64,000 nucleotides of DNA from Asterella californica (lineage: Eukaryota > Streptophyta > Marchantiopsida > Marchantiales > Aytoniaceae): positions 27,870,001 through 27,934,000 of the forward strand of contig JAYKYS010000004.1 of the NCBI GenBank assembly GCA_036924285.1, written 5' to 3'. Below the pieces are notes generated by a model. The model saw only the letters and a program-made list of their open reading frames with translations. It was not told where the DNA came from and made no database searches. Shown here piece by piece: positions 1 to 11,351 of this stretch (the first letter of the stretch is position 1; the number at the start of each line of letters is the position of its first letter). The translations under genes were made by a program, and so were the position numbers.

Positions 1-3000
1 AGCATCTTTCGGTGAGTTGTGACGGTCAGATTGATGAGCAACTAGCGTCGCTGGAAGCTACTAAGTCATGCTTCCATTATTATAGAGTTATTTTCAGTTA
101 AATAGTACAGAGTTGAGTATTTCATATAGAGCACAAAAGAATCTATTTGGAACACGGTTTTTACAACTTATACATACTTTTGGATTATAACAAGCTTTAA
201 TCTTAAATCGAAGGAGTACAAGATCACTTGTGCTAGAATAATAGATAGAGAACATTTGGGTTGAAATTTCAAGGTTTAGGGCCAACCTATTCAAGCCACA
301 TACCTCTACACAGCCATATACTTAGAGTATTCTTAGACCAAAAAACACGTTATGGGACATCCTGTTAAGAAGTAGAGACTTCCACTTAGTTATTTTCCTT
401 TCATGCTCTTGAATCTAGAACAAAGCGCGACTGCACGAGCTACAGTTGCTGTCTACTCAAGACGTCGAGCATGTGTTTGCAGGAGGTCACTGAAGGACTA
501 CCTAAGCAGAAATTTTCAGTGCTTTATGTTTCGAATAACAATAAATACTTTATGAACGACATCTGACTAGGTTTGGAGCGGTTTCTTGTAACTCGTAAAG
601 CTTCCTTGTATATCTTGATTTTTGTCTAATAATCATATTGTATTTTATTATGCGCTATTTCTTTTCTACTGCATGTGACGATTTCTCATGGCACTTGAAC
701 ATGTTTCTCCTATATCTAATTGTCACGATCTTGCTATAGCTCTGCTTTGTGTTCAAATTTTGCATGAGAGAAACAACTCGGTTTTTAAGATCAGCAACGC
801 TTCTCGACTACACTCCAAAATCTTTCCAATTCTCGTCTTTATACAAGTGTTCAACCAATGTTTCATACAAAAGAGTCTCCATATCCGTCTGTGTCTAGCT
901 ACTGAACACGAGTGTTTGAACATACCTTGTGACGCACACTCAATCATAAATGCAGGATGACATGGAGTCTACACTTCACACGTCAATTCTTTTTTTGCTT
1001 CCCAAGCAACCCAAAAATAGATGGGTGAAAGTCTATCAAGTCTCCGTCGAAATAAACTTGGGTAGAACTACGCGCGTAATATTTGCAAAACTCTGCACGA
1101 GACATCACACTTTTTCTCATTTCTTCCTCAAAAAGTTCCGCTTAGAAACATCTCGCAATACATGAAAGTTGAGATAGAGTTTGTAGTGACAAATAAATCT
1201 CATAAATCATGCTCGATTCAGATGGACATAATTCTCTTGAATTTCTCTGTTTGGGGTGAATGAGACATAATCTACATAGTAGAGCTCAATAAATGAAATA
1301 ACCTAGAGAACCACTTTCTGTAGATAAAAGCTATTTTTTCCGTCTGGACTGAATATCAAAGAATTGCGCTACTCATGATGGTGGTGAATATCATTGTATG
1401 GCACCTTTTATGTGTATATTTCTCAAAATATTGAGTCGTAAAACCATCATTGTGCGAAATAGTGTATAACACACGTCTTCTGTATTGTTACGCATAAGCT
1501 CTTCCACTAAGCAAGTTGATATTTCATGTAGCGGTTCATTCTACAACCATCAGTTGCAGTTCTAAGTTACCACTAGGATGAGTGGTTCTTTCGTTGTACT
1601 CATTCCACATGCCTCATGAAGAATCAAGAGCATTTTCTTTAACCTTTGAAATTCAAACATAATGCACGCACTAGAGTGCATAACATAATACAAGACACGA
1701 CCAAAAAATGATACGTAAAGGATGTGTTGGGAAGTGTTTAGAACTTGAAAGCTAGTTTATTTGCATTTTCTCCTGAATTTTTGCACTCGTGGCATCTTCT
1801 TCGAACCTCGTTTGTTAAAGAGAACTGCATTAGTTTGTGTACCCAACAAAAATGGGCAAGTAATCTGGCATGATAGGTCCCATTGTCTTGAGAACGTTGT
1901 AAAGAATGCAATGTGATTGCGGAGTTATGCATTTGTTATGCATTTGCTTCAGAAAGATCGATTGTGAATATATCTCTTTCGATTATGACTTCATCATAAA
2001 TATAACTGAGCGAAATATATGTCTATGATAGTCTTCTCAGATAAATAGTGAACATATAGGATGTGAAAATACATTGTGCATCCATAGATTCCATGACGTC
2101 TTCAAATTCTAATGACAAAATGGTTTATTTTGTTTAGATATATTCTCCTCTAAATTTATAGTCGTCAACCTTCATAGTAAAATAAGCATTATAGCAATCC
2201 ATAAATGATGAATTGTTTGGTTGTCTGTCTAGTGCTTTGAAAAATAAATATAATCGCATTGTTTAGAATTAGCAATTCCGTTTGTCAAATTTCTCATATG
2301 GTTGATTGAATTTATTGAGCACACCCATCTTCTTGTCTCTTCGTAAACCTAACTTCTTTCTACATGTGATGAGAAACACTATATATACTTTTTTATTGCG
2401 AGATGATTCTCATATTTTTTGTTGTATAAATAAATATTTTAACATAAATTATTTTATTCATTGAGATTTTTATCCAAATTGAATTATTATTTTGATATAA
2501 TTTACTGAATGCATTAAATTTGATATTTAATCAAAATAAAGCCAACATGTCCAAAGTAGAACAAAATCTCGAGCACAAAATATACATACTTAAAGTCGAA
2601 GAGGAATATGTATACCACTTGTTTAAGTCCAAAGAGCTAATAAGTCCTTCTATTATTTTTTATTTGTACTAGTACATAAAAGTATGAGAATGTATTATAT
2701 TTATCCTCTTTTATTCATATCTGAGCTCCCAAATATACATTGATAAGTAAGTTTGTGTGGTAAAGATCCCAACAACAATCCAAACATTCAAAAGTTATGC
2801 ATAGTGAATAATACATAACTCAATTATTTGATCTTAGACAAGAAGTAACATCTCCTTACAATGATTAACATTAAGATATTTCCTGTTAAATAAACGAGAT
2901 TGAGTTCTAATGAAAAAAACATTGTAGTGTTAGAGCAATCAAATTTAACATTACAACAAATGCTAGGGTTTAGATATCATGTATTTTGTTATAAATTTGT

Positions 3001-4508
3001 TATAAATTTGAACTAAAGTACATGACAAATATCCAAAAATTTGCAAGTCAATAGTACAACTTTGAATAAATTTCATGAAAAGGATAGACAGTCAAAATCT
3101 AGCACGTCATAATAAAGATCCATCATTCACTTATCCTTGATATGTTATTCTAAGATATCATGCAACCACTATAACAATAATCTTCCCTTTTGTCAAATCT
3201 AAAGACTAAAATATTAAATGTTAGGTGAATAAGATGATACAAAATTGAATGATTCATTGATCCATAAAAGGATGATGGGATTTTGAAAAGATTCTATAAT
3301 GAATATAACAATTTGAAGAAAGATTGTGATAAAAGATGACACTTTCTCATCATAAAATATAAACGAATGTTATATTATTGTTCATTTTTCATTTTGTTCC
3401 ATATGTGGTTGTGAAATTATTCACAATCACAAATGTTCCGTGGTTCTTGTAGTTCAATTTTCGATTGCGATTCATAATTAGAAAGACGACTCAATGCCAA
3501 GAAAATGCACGAGATGAAGGATCTTCTTATCATGCTTAAGATGTTTCAAGAGAAAAGAGTCATGTGCGATATAAAACTTGAGTCCAAATAAGATTGGGTG
3601 CAAAACTGCACCTTTGTGCAAAGATATCAATCATCTTTGTAACAATTATGAAGACTTTGCATAAATATTACGTCAAATAATAATATTTAGAAGCAAGAGA
3701 AGATATACTACGAAAAAGGTATTTTGTGATACTAGAAAATATTGGATTTAGTGAAAAAAGCCACTTGTGAGCATGACCATTGAGGATTGTATCACAAATT
3801 CAAATTTGTTGCTAAAGTCATCATTACAAACTCTGCAACTCGATTTTTATAGCAAATGTGATATGATTAGCATCGCAAATATTACGATTTTGTTTCATCG
3901 CAAACGTTGCAATATGGAAAGCGTCCTTAATCTAATATGAAAAATATTTTTGGAATAATCCCATTACGATAAAATTTATATCGTAATCTTCTGATTCACT
4001 CCGTATTGCAAATGTCTAACAAAGAGTTGTTTAAAAAAGTGTGTGATTATGTCAACATCACACTTGTGATTCCTTTCGCATTATACTTGCAATCCGTTTA
4101 GTATAGCAAATATGGAAGATATTTTAATTTCAAATTGACAATATGCGATTCTAGGTGCATCAAAAAGTTTACGATGCGGTTCATGTTGCAAACTTTGTGA
4201 TTCACTTTGCATCACATTTGCGATGCGAACACAACCGCAAATGTGAAATAAAAGTTATGTGGATAAACAATGTTTGTGATGGTATGTGCATCGTAAATTA
4301 CAAGTGTGATGCATAGTGCATTGTAATGTTTTTAAGGCTTTCTAGATTAGAAGTTGTTCCTTAGTATTATCTAAGATGTTTTTTTCTCTTTCATGTTATT
4401 TTAATATTTTCGAAGTGATTTCTTGAGCATGATGTCTCTCTCTTGGACATATGACAACCTTCTTCAATACATAAATAATAATATGATATTTACACATCAA
4501 TGTCATCA
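1..4508. other. Gene-poor AT-rich stretch
   Basis: No reading frame here resembles a known protein and none is long. The sequence becomes strongly AT-rich after about 1900. A short open frame runs from base 3 to a stop at 101 and could be the end of an exon that starts outside the window, but nothing identifies it. The only structure I can see is the motif cluster at 3780-4330, listed separately. Confidence 0.6.
3706..4330. repeat. Cluster of short GCAAATGTGAT-like motifs in both orientations; possible DNA transposon subterminal repeats
   Basis: Variants of GCAAATGTGAT, ATCGCAAA, TTTGCGATGC and TTGCAAACTTTGTGAT recur about every 20-60 bases on both strands. The densest part is 4180-4260, where TTTGCATCACATTTGCGATGC lies beside CCGCAAATGTGA. 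Such arrays are typical of the subterminal regions of plant CACTA-type DNA transposons. At 3706 the sequence TACTACGAAAAAGG resembles a decayed CACTA left end (CACTACAAGAAAA in known elements), but I could not find a convincing right end or a transposase. The motifs are seen directly; the assignment to a transposon class is inference. Confidence 0.35.
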
Positions 4509-4692
4509 CAGCTTGAAAATCATGTCGTTTCGTCGACACGAGTTGTAGTCTGGAGAAGTGTCCTTTGCGACGGACCTGGGGTGCTATTTACGAGTCGTGC
4601 TGTTTCAGAATGCAGCCTTAAGCGGGAGGTGAATTCCTTCCAAGGCTAAATACCGGCGAGAGACCGATAGCGAACAAGTACCGCCCCGTCCG
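4509..4692 (+). rRNA. 25S rRNA fragment (about nt 100-380 of 25S), internally deleted
   Basis: The segment begins with the 25S sequence CAGCTTGAAAATC, passes through TTGTAGTCTGGAGAAG and GCGACGGACC, and ends with AAGGCTAAATACCGGCGAGAGACCGATAGCGAACAAGTACCGC-type sequence, all in the order found in plant 25S rRNA. About 80-90 bases of the standard gene are missing between the GACGGACC part and the TACGAGTCG part, and there are many substitutions, so this is a decayed rDNA fragment and not a working gene. It runs straight into a copy of the 30-base-module repeat. It is the complement in coverage of the opposite-strand fragment at 13165-13262. Confidence 0.85.
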
Positions 4693-4701
4693 CTCTGACA
4701 T

Positions 4702-4854
4702 ATCAACATGGACGTGGCTTGTGAGTCTGACATGTCATCTCAAACCGGGATCACTGTTCTTTGCCAGTCAGGGGTAAGATCAAGCGAGAATATGTTTTCA
4801 GGGGTGTGATCAATCGTAGGAAACGTACTCGGGGTATGATCAAGCCAATTGCTG
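4702..4854 (+). repeat. Dispersed repeat with three 30-base GGGGTRTGATCAAGC modules, copy 1
   Basis: The copy starts ATCAACATGGACGTGG and ends CAAGCCAATTGCTG. Its right half is three modules that each start GGGGT(A/G)(A/T)GATCAA(G/T)C, at 4771, 4801 and 4831, a period of exactly 30 bases. The whole 150-base unit recurs in the same orientation at 13426-13593, and the module array alone recurs at 54184-54265. No coding function is apparent. It directly follows the 25S fragment. Confidence 0.85.
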
Positions 4855-6067
4855 TCTTATGCTGGATGATCTTTCGCGTCGAACAAAATGTTACGTATAG
4901 GGCTTTCCTTCCATGGTCGACGTTCCCTTCGGATGACACCTCGTGGGAAACGTCTGTCTTGGAAAGCACCTGCGGGACCTCCCGCATGGTAACACATTTT
5001 TCTTCTAAATTAAAGTGGTAAATATAAAAGAAATAGGTTTTTTATTTCGTAATGAATAAGTGTGTTCTTACGTAAGAACACGCTACAAGATTGAAATCTT
5101 ATATACTATATACAAAGTGAATTTATAAAGGAGGAGTATTTTACAATATCAATTTAGTTCGAGGTGCAAATTCTATTTTCACTCTCTCCAATGTAGAAAG
5201 AAACATGATGAAATGAAATTCTCTCTTTGTTTAAATGGAAACATATTCAATGATATATAAATATGTATTTTTTCTTATGACAAGATCTTTGGGCTTGTTG
5301 TTCTCTTCTGTAACGAAAGATATTTCAGAACACAACTGAGATATGCATTGTATTCAACGCATTCCGAGGTTGAGGTTGACAACAGATTGGTAAGATTAGG
5401 AGGCATATAAAATAATAATAATCCAAAGAGCTATTGGTTGAAAAGCTTTACGTGACACCCATTTCAATCAATGCTCAACAAATTAGGCTGATATCATCCT
5501 CTTGACATAATCTAACAGAATATAGTCATTCCAAATCCCTTTCATGTCCAAAAATATAGGAGTAAATGACTATTTAATTATTAAATTAGACAAGAATGAA
5601 TTAGGATGAAGATTTGTGGCTAAAATTCCAAAAATACAAGATAATTTATATTTGAACTTAGAGAATAGTAAATGAATTTTACGACCATCACCAACACATA
5701 TTTTTCTCCAGCTGATCGTCTTATCACAGCTCCTTATCTTTTCTAGGATAGTCAAAGAACATGGATGGTTTATGAACTATAGTTTCTTCTTGGTGTTGTT
5801 TTGCAAAACACTCGGAAAAACAAAAAAGAAGAGTGGGAATTTTTGTCGGACATTTTTTACCACCATTCCACTGCAAGCGTAGCTAATTTTGTTTTTCTTC
5901 ACAGTTCATGGTCAAGTTCTTCTTCATTCTCGCTGTAGGAGGAGTTCACGGAGTCGACTCATTGTGACTTGTGACAACTCTTGATCGCGACGTGTCAGTA
6001 GACGAGTTTTGTGGAGGTTCTGTGAGATTTTCCACGTACAGAACAGAGCAATTTCTACATTGCAGCT
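4855..6067. other. AT-rich spacer with a perfect 20-base palindrome
   Basis: No gene is recognised. A perfect palindrome, GTGTTCTTACGTAAGAACAC, occupies 5062-5081. If the retrotransposon that follows were complete, its left LTR and tRNA primer-binding site would lie in the last few hundred bases here. I see neither a copy of the 11045-11351 LTR nor a TGGTATCAGA-type primer site. Confidence 0.5.
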
Positions 6068-7680
6068 ATGACGGAGTCCGTGTCTTTGATCACTGGAGAG
6101 AAGCACGACAAGAACAACTACCAAGTGTGAAAGTTCCAGATTATGACTTTTCTGCAAGAACAAGATCTATGAGATCTTATCACTGAGGAGGAGAAAACGC
6201 ATGAAGTATCAATTTCTGACCCGAAATTCAAAGAGTGGAAGAAGCGCTCGTACCAGACGATTCACTACATCGCGTTAACAGTTTCAGCATCGATGATCGA
6301 TCACATTCAGGATTACGATACACCCAAGAAAGCTTGGGATGCACTCGCGTCTGTTTCAATCTGGAACAGAGACACGGAAGCTACAATTGCTGCAACAGTA
6401 ATAAGAGACACACAATAACAGTTCAACACCGTGAATAAGAGATCGAAGTGCATCAATGACTACATGAATCATATCAAGCAGCTCGTAGATCAGCTATCTT
6501 CTGTCAAAGTCAAGATTGATCTCACTGTCTTGATCGAGGTCATATTGCAGAGACACAAATAGTTCATAACATCGATTTCAACCAAAGAACCTCTTCCGCG
6601 GTTTGATAAACTAGTTCCTATGATGTTAGGAGAGGAGTTGCGTCTGTTGGAGAGCTATACTTCAGTGGATTAGCAAGAATCTGTCTATTTTGCAGGTTCT
6701 TGAGGATTTCGAGATAAGGGTCGTGGCAAAGGTGTTGGACGTGAACGGGATCACGGATTGTGACCCTCAAGCTTGCTACCGGTCCTGTCTCTCACCCATG
6801 ATAAACCTCTGATGGTCTTTGGTGAGACGCATCATAGAACTAGGAGGCCTAAGCTAAATTCAACTCTCAACATACTCAAATCACTTCCTCACTCAGAACG
6901 AGAATTCTCATGGAGACATAGAGATGAAAAACACACCATTTATAGATATGGCCTAACGGCTTCCAAATACAAAGAAAGGGAAGATGAAGGATCACTCCAC
7001 AACCCCTCTATTTATACAACTCCAGATTTATCACGATAACTACTTGTAAATCTGATTTATTGCAGTTTACCGAGACCAAGTTAATGATAAAAGTCCTAAG
7101 TCAATGATAGATGTCTCTACTTTTGACTCTACTCTAATAATTTAAATCAAGAAGTAAAAATGAATCTTTGAAAAGGAATCTCGAATTGTTCTTTATAAGA
7201 CAAAGTACTAACACATAATTGAGCCAAAAAGATCAACAACCCTCTTGATACCTTAAGCCTCTACAACCAATAAAATTCAATCACGCACAAGAGAAAAGTG
7301 TATTGTTCACCTACTTGTCATTTTATGCACAACCAAACAAAATAGTGATTCTCCCATTTAGAATATTCTAATATTTTGTCCTCAAATACCACCAACTCTA
7401 ATTGTGATTATTCCTAGTTATCTGTCACTCACTTAGAGTGTTGTCTATCCTTGAGACTTATTTAGAAGACTCACCACACATCGTTATAACTTATCATATA
7501 TTTACTACTATGCAACCCCTAGGTGCTACAAGACAGCAACAGCAGCAGCAGCCGAACCAGCAACAGTCTGGTTCTTCCAAGAACAACCAGAGACGTGTGC
7601 ATGGTTCTTGCAACTATTGCAAGAAGCAAGGCCACAATTTGAATCAGTGCTACAAGAAGCATAACAATCAAAGGCAATAA
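6068..7680 (+). pseudogene. Ty1-copia gag pseudogene
   Basis: Translation from the ATG at 6068 gives a copia-type Gag: a start like MTESVSLITGEKHDKNNYQV, then KFQIMTFLQEQDL before DLI, and a DTPKKAWDAL motif near 6330. In related elements the residues before KFQ and DLI are tryptophan; here both are TGA stops (6128 and 6170). Further stops follow near 6560, 6671 and 6700. After the interruption at 6765-7505 the frame resumes with a glutamine-rich run and one CCHC zinc knuckle, CNYCKKQGHNLNQC (C-x2-C-x4-H-x4-C), near 7609-7650, the nucleic-acid-binding end of Gag. The piece is non-functional. Confidence 0.8.
6765..7505 (-). mobile_element. Unidentified insertion inside gag, possibly a minus-strand solo LTR
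   Basis: About 740 bases separate the basic linker of Gag from its zinc knuckle and match nothing expected of a copia element. On the minus strand there is a good TATA box, TATAAATAGAG (7006-7016), as found in LTR promoters, and no coding capacity on either strand. The hexamer TGCTAC occurs at 6774 and 7524 and could be a target duplication, but the ends are uncertain by tens of bases. A solo LTR of another element in reverse orientation is the best guess; a non-LTR insertion or divergent Gag linker cannot be excluded. Confidence 0.35.
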
Positions 7681-7789
7681 TACGACAACAACCCTCAGTA
7701 AGGTAACAGCAACTAACAAGGCTATGCAGTCACTGAGCAAGTCTATTCGGAGCAGTTGATGATTACAACGCATCAGAGTTATGCGGCTT

Positions 7790-9000
7790 TCGAACCATAA
7801 ACTTACTGGGTGATCGACTCCGGTGTCACCAATCACATGACTCTGCATCGGGAGTGGTTCCGTTCACTCGAGTTTGTGGAGACTCCACAGTTTATGGTGA
7901 CATGAGATGACACCAAGCACAAGATCCAACAAGGATAACATTCCGCTTGACAGTCTTGCTTCAACGTTTATTGGTATACAAAATGTCTTGCATGTACCTA
8001 CATTGACTAGAAACCTGCTATCTGTAGGACAGTTGATAAAGGAGGATCTACAAGTGCGCTTCAATAAAGATGGATGATTTATTGAAGATTTGAATAGCAC
8101 TACCATAGCTCGAGGTAACAAGAGTGGTAGGCTGTTTAAACTAGATGCATCTGCGTCTAAGTTGCAAGCTGCCATGTACGGACAAAGTGATCTAATAGTG
8201 TCTGATATTGACATCTGACACAAGCGAATTGGACACATGAACTTTCAGAGGTTAAAAAGCCTTCCGAGTTCTGATATAGTTACAGGTCTGCCCAAATTCG
8301 CATCCAGTGAGCCCACTAGAATCTGTGCAGCATGTCAGTTCGGCAAGCAATCTAGACAGCCCTTTAAGGGATCAAGTAGTAGAGCGAACAAGCTTCTGGA
8401 GCTTGTTCACATTGATGTATGGACTGCTTCTCAGCCGAGTATGATAGATTTTCAGTACTTCGTGTCGTTCATTGATGATCATTCGCGTTATACTTGGATC
8501 TATTTGTTGAGAAACAAGTCCTCTGCCGAAGTATTGTCAACATTTCATACTTTACACAAGTTGGTGGAGAAATAGTCTAGAGCATCTATCATATATTTGA
8601 GATCTGATGGAGGAGACGAGTTTCTTTCTGGAGAGTTCGATGCATATCTACGTGAACATGGCATCCGACATTAGAAGATCTGTAGTTACAGTCCACAGTA
8701 GAACGGGGTTGCGGAGCGCAAGAATCGACACATAGTCGAAGTTGCTCATGCGATGTTGAACGAGAAGACCATACCTATATCTTACTGGGTAGAAGTTGTT
8801 TCATGTGCGATGTATCTGATGAACCAGACACTTACAGTGGCAGTCCACAGCCAGACACCGATGGAGGTCTTCACAGACAATAAGTCTGATTATTCTTTTC
8901 TTAAAGTTTTTGGATGTATCTATGTGCACATACTTGATGAGAGACGTAAGAAACTAGATCCGAAAGCAAATAGATGTATCTTCCTTGGCTATGCTTCTGA
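7790..9000 (+). pseudogene. Ty1-copia protease and integrase, broken
   Basis: Protease is marked by WVIDSGVTNHMT near 7806, the copia form of the aspartic D-S/T-G active site. The integrase zinc domain follows, with HKRIGHMNF (near 8219) and CAACQFGK (near 8325). The core has the first catalytic aspartate in VHIDVW (near 8413), the second in LRSDGGDEF (near 8605) and the glutamate in NGVAERKNRH (near 8705). In-frame stops interrupt it: TGA at 8216 in place of the usual tryptophan before HKR, and TAG at 8572, 8672 and 8699, the last two where relatives have glutamine. It cannot give a full-length integrase. Confidence 0.85.
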
Positions 9001-9169
9001 TAAGAAATGATATAGATATTACAATCCTTCGTCCAAGCAGTTCTACATCAGTAGATATGTTGTTTTTTATAAGCTACAGTCTTGATTTGCACATACACCT
9101 GTCATAGTCATCCATGTACCTACTGCAGAACCAAGGAGTCAATTCACTGTAGTACCTCAAAGTAGTAAG

Positions 9170-11030
9170 TTGATTGGAGGATCTAGAGAAGTCACTGATT
9201 CCATATCAAAATTCATTATACATAGAGATGTTGTTAACACTAGGTTCCACGTAACACATCTTAGTGGAACTAGTGTAGTTTCTACACAAGATGAGCGCAT
9301 GCTATTGCAGCGTATGTTTGACTCATCCAGATATGTGGATATTTCACATCCATTGGATAGTTTGTCTCAAACCTTGGCGTCTACGTCAGATCAGTTGCAA
9401 AGAGAAGTGACTAGTACACCGATTATCTCTCGTAGATCTGGACGGGCAAAACATCCAATGAGTAGGTATATGCATGAAGGTTTTCTTGATGTGCACCATG
9501 CATATATGACCAATGTTCTTCAGGAACAGAAACCAAGTTCACTTGATGAGGCGATGCACAAAGCCCAATGAATAAGTGCTATGGAAGCTGAACTTGCTGC
9601 GCTTCATCACCAACAGACTTGGGAGTTGGTGGACTTACTTGAAGATAAGAAAGCGATTGTGTTGCAAGTGAGTCTTAAAGGTCAAGCGCAACTCGGATGA
9701 TACCATGTGTCGATAAAAGGTCAGATTGGTAGCCAAATGTTACGCATTGGTAGCCAAATGTTACGCATACCTTTGCTCGAGTTGTGAAGATGTTGACTAT
9801 TCGAACCGCAGTTGCAGTTGCAACTCAAAACGGTTAGAAGATGCACCAGATGGTTCAAGAAAGTCTTTCTCAACGACGATCTTGAGGAGGAGGTCTACAT
9901 GCAGCAACCTCCAAGTTATGAGGATCTGAAGTTTCCTTCGTGTGTTTGTAAGTTACGGAAGGCCCTCTATGGTCTGAAACAAGCACCAAAAGCATGATAT
10001 ACAAAGATCAATTATTACTTGCAGTCTCTTGGTTTTCACCTTTGTAGTTCAGACTCCACCTTGTATTCATTAAGAATACAAGACCGGATTGTTGTGATCA
10101 CCATATATGTTGGTGACTTGATCATTATCGATAACTATGAGGAGCTTATTTCCCAAATCAAGGATCACTTGAAATATGAGTTCGAGATGATGGACTTAGG
10201 AGAACTCAAGTACTTCCTTGTTGTGGAGTTCATTAGAGATGGGAAGGATGTTTGACTTGTACAACGACATAATGCTCTCAGTATGTTTGAGAGATTTGGT
10301 ATGCTTGACTGCAAACTCATTGCTACTCCATTAGAGCAAGGGGTAAAGCTAGGAGTAGAGGATGGTGAGTTACTTGATGATCCACCCATGTACAAAAAGA
10401 TGGTTGGGAGTCTTATCTACCTGACCATCACCAGACTAGACTTATGCCGTCAGTCTGATTAGTCAGTTCATGCAGTCACCACGGAAATCACATTTGGAGG
10501 TTGTCAAGCGGATCCTCCGCTATGTGAATTTCTCGATGCAGTACAGATTTCACACCATTGTTGTTACATGACTACACAGATGCTGATTGGACAGGAAGTG
10601 TCGACAAGAGATCCACGTCATGTTACGCTTTTGGACTTGGAAGCGTTGCTATAAGTTGAGCTTCTAAGAAGCAATCTACAGTTGCTTTGTCATCCACAGA
10701 AACAGAGTACCGAGGAGCAAACGAACGCACATGCGAATCAATTTGGCTCTGATGTCTGCTATCTGATATTGGTGTGGAATGTACAGATCTTGTTCTTGTA
10801 TATACAGACAACATTAACAGCATGAAGTTAGCTAGTAATCATGATTTTCATGCTAAGACGAAGCATATTGAGGTGCACTATCATCTCATTAGAGACATGT
10901 CCTTGCATGAGAGATTGAGCTCAGTTATGTGAGCACAAGAGATCAAGTTGCCTATATCTTCACTAAGGCATTGTCTAAAGATAAGTTTGATGCTTTCAGA
11001 CATTGTCTAGGAGTACAAGATGTATAGTCG
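9170..11030 (+). pseudogene. Ty1-copia reverse transcriptase and RNase H, broken
   Basis: The RT begins around EAMHKAQ followed by a TGA at 9569 where copia RTs have tryptophan. RLVAKCYA (near 9725) and [16 protein letters not shown] (near 9950) are RT landmarks. The catalytic YVDD box reads YVGD (10106-10117), so the first catalytic aspartate of the pair is lost. RNase H follows with DYTDADWTGS (near 10570), SKKQSTVALSSTETEYRG (near 10665) and FHAKTKHIEVHYHLIRD (near 10849). Stops include TGA at 9995 and 10657, both at usual tryptophans. A 21-base perfect tandem duplication (9725-9766) repeats seven codons of the RLVAKG motif. Confidence 0.9.
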
Positions 11031-11044
11031 AGCTTGATGGGGAG

Positions 11045-11351
11045 TGTTGATATAGCTCCTAGCTTTATTAGATCATCGGCTAATATTAATCGGAGTGATT
11101 AAAATAGTTACAGTTAATTAGAGAGCTAACCCACCATTAGGCTTTCTCTTGTACTCACCCCCACTATATATGCATGGAGAAGCAAAGCCTCTCTCATCTC
11201 ATTCTTATTTTACTTTCCTTGTCTACTCGTTCTCTTTTCTTGAAGTGTCCTCGAAGTATCGATCTTTCTACAATCTCTATCTTCAAATTGACTACACCGA
11301 TTCATAATCGCTTAAAGAGTCTTTGTGGATTTAAGCTCACTCCCTCCAACA
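11045..11351 (+). repeat. 3' LTR of the Ty1-copia element
   Basis: The 307-base segment starts TGTTGATATAGC directly after the polypurine tract and ends CTCCCTCCAACA, giving the 5-base inverted ends TGTTG/CAACA expected of an LTR. An internal TATA motif (11165-11170), followed by a pyrimidine-rich leader, fits an LTR promoter. No second copy is present in the window. The flanking ATCGA at 11352 would be one target-site duplicate, but its partner is lost with the left LTR. Confidence 0.75.

Larger units (their letters stand above)
6068..11351 (+). mobile_element. Ty1-copia LTR retrotransposon, decayed, left LTR missing
   Basis: Gag, protease, integrase, reverse transcriptase and RNase H motifs occur in that order, which is the Ty1-copia (Pseudoviridae) order with integrase before reverse transcriptase. 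A polypurine tract (GATGGGGAG, 11036-11044) precedes a right LTR at 11045-11351 with TGTTG...CAACA ends. No matching left LTR is recognisable, so the element is 5'-truncated. Gag is split by about 740 bases of unrelated sequence (6765-7505). The coding region has many stops and several frameshifts, so it cannot move by itself. Its setting between two 25S rRNA pieces suggests that this part of the window is a rearranged repeat nest. Confidence 0.9.

Noticed and set aside
1..101. Open frame running in from the left edge to a stop at 101
   Set aside because: 33 codons without a recognisable motif cannot support an exon call.
7519..7848. Minus-strand leucine-rich frame of 109 codons
   Set aside because: It is the reverse reading of the glutamine-rich end of gag (CAG runs read as leucine-rich), not a gene.
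6068..11030. TGA read as tryptophan because so many conserved tryptophans are TGA
   Set aside because: TAG stops and frameshifts are also present, and the host genes use the standard code with ordinary tryptophan codons. Mutational decay explains it.
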